DNA from: Promerops cafer
Lineage: Eukaryota > Chordata > Aves > Passeriformes > Nectariniidae
Length of the DNA: 64,000 nt
Direction: 5' to 3'
Assembly: GCA_013398275.1 (NCBI GenBank)
Contig: VZSE01013368.1
Location: 1,797,082-1,861,081, forward strand
The position numbers and the translations under genes are program-made. Below, piece after piece: positions 63,290 to 64,000 of the stretch (position 1 is the first letter of the stretch; each line of letters opens with the position of its first letter). The notes under the pieces were generated by a model. That model saw only the letters and a program-made list of their open reading frames with translations. It made no database searches and had not been told where the DNA came from.

Positions 63290-64000
63290 TCAAAAGAAAA
63301 AAAACAACCCCAAGAGTTAAAATACCACCTTAACTATTTGTCATGATTTTGGAATGAAGTATGGAATATTCTAAATTCCCAAACAGCTGTGGTGCCTTTG
63401 GCAGTGCCAATGGCTGTGTTATTTATTGAATAGCTAGGATCTAGAAGTAGAAAGTTTGGACACATGTCCAGCACCCATTGGTGGGTGTTTTGGGTTTTTT
63501 TTTTACATCCTCTTTTCACTTGGAGGTGAGGCAAGGTAACCCAGCTGTTCATCCACTGTGGAAATTGACTTTTACTGATTTGCCTTTTGGTGCTGCTATT
63601 TAACATGCTATGGCAGAGCTTCTTCCAGAATTGATAGAAAATAATAATATCAGTTAAAAGGGTTTTTTTGTGCGGCAGTACAAAACATTCTGCTGGTGGA
63701 GCTTTGTCCCAGAGAATTCAGAGCAGTGCATTGCTGAATGGCCTCTCTGAGCTGTGACACGTGGGCCAAGTGTTTCCACACTGGCAGGACCCGTGCTTGG
63801 CAGCAGCCCTGCACTTCACCCAGACATGAATTAGAGCAGCCCTGAGCTCCCTCCTGTACTGGTAATGATCCATTTGGAGTGCTGTGAATGTCATTACTGC
63901 ACCTCAGAGGCACTGGGGTAATCTCCAAAGCAATACAAGGAGTGGCTACCAAATCATAGCAATGTCTTCTTGCATTTGTTTTTACTTTTTTTTTTTTTTT
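63290..64000. other. Noncoding DNA with a GC-richer patch
   Basis: Positions 63700-63935 are GC-richer than the surroundings, and minus-strand open frames of 90 and 100 codons cover much of this end, without recognisable motifs. The window ends inside a T-run (at least 15 T from 63986), so its true length is not visible. Confidence 0.5.

Overview
This is a vertebrate, AT-rich, repeat-poor noncoding window, almost certainly from a songbird (passerine). The diagnosis rests on interspersed repeats. A tRNA-Ile-derived SINE with a CR1-type 3' tail lies at about 18.58-18.71 kb and resembles the TguSINE1 family described from zebra finch. Three CR1 LINE remnants lie at about 24.99, 39.65 and 58.14 kb, all on the minus strand. 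A solo LTR at about 59.81-60.39 kb belongs to a family abundant in bird genomes. There are no Alu, L1 or B1 elements, no operon structure, and no recognisable complete gene.

Layout. From 1 to 18.5 kb the sequence is unique AT-rich DNA with homopolymers and a tandem pair of hairpins at 10.27-10.33 kb. The SINE follows at 18.6 kb. A perfect 17-bp hairpin that runs into an AATAAA hexamer lies at 21.86-21.91 kb. A CR1 tail and poly(A) lie near 25 kb, and GC-richer patches at 25.6, 33 and 38.8 kb interrupt otherwise unremarkable DNA. A second CR1 piece lies at 39.65 kb. A CpG-rich block at 42.08-42.69 kb is either an eroded LTR or a CpG-rich regulatory patch. The one segment that resembles a coding exon with splice signals is on the minus strand at 49.35-49.41 kb. 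The last 11 kb hold a (CA)n/(TA)n microsatellite, a likely conserved noncoding element at 57.6-57.97 kb, the longest CR1 copy with broken reverse-transcriptase motifs, a palindrome beside the solo LTR, and an (AGT)18(ATC)6 compound repeat.

Interpretation. The window reads as a gene desert or the inside of a very long intron. Open reading frames of 60-167 codons occur on both strands, but none shows a recognisable domain, and their number fits chance in AT-rich DNA. Several stretches keep isolated CpGs and homeodomain, POU or SOX-like words, as expected of enhancers, but only a cross-species alignment can confirm that. I found no evidence of a new enzymatic or defence system. The most unusual items are the perfect hairpin at 21.86 kb, the CpG-rich block at 42 kb, the possible exon at 49.4 kb and the palindrome beside the LTR at 59.7 kb.
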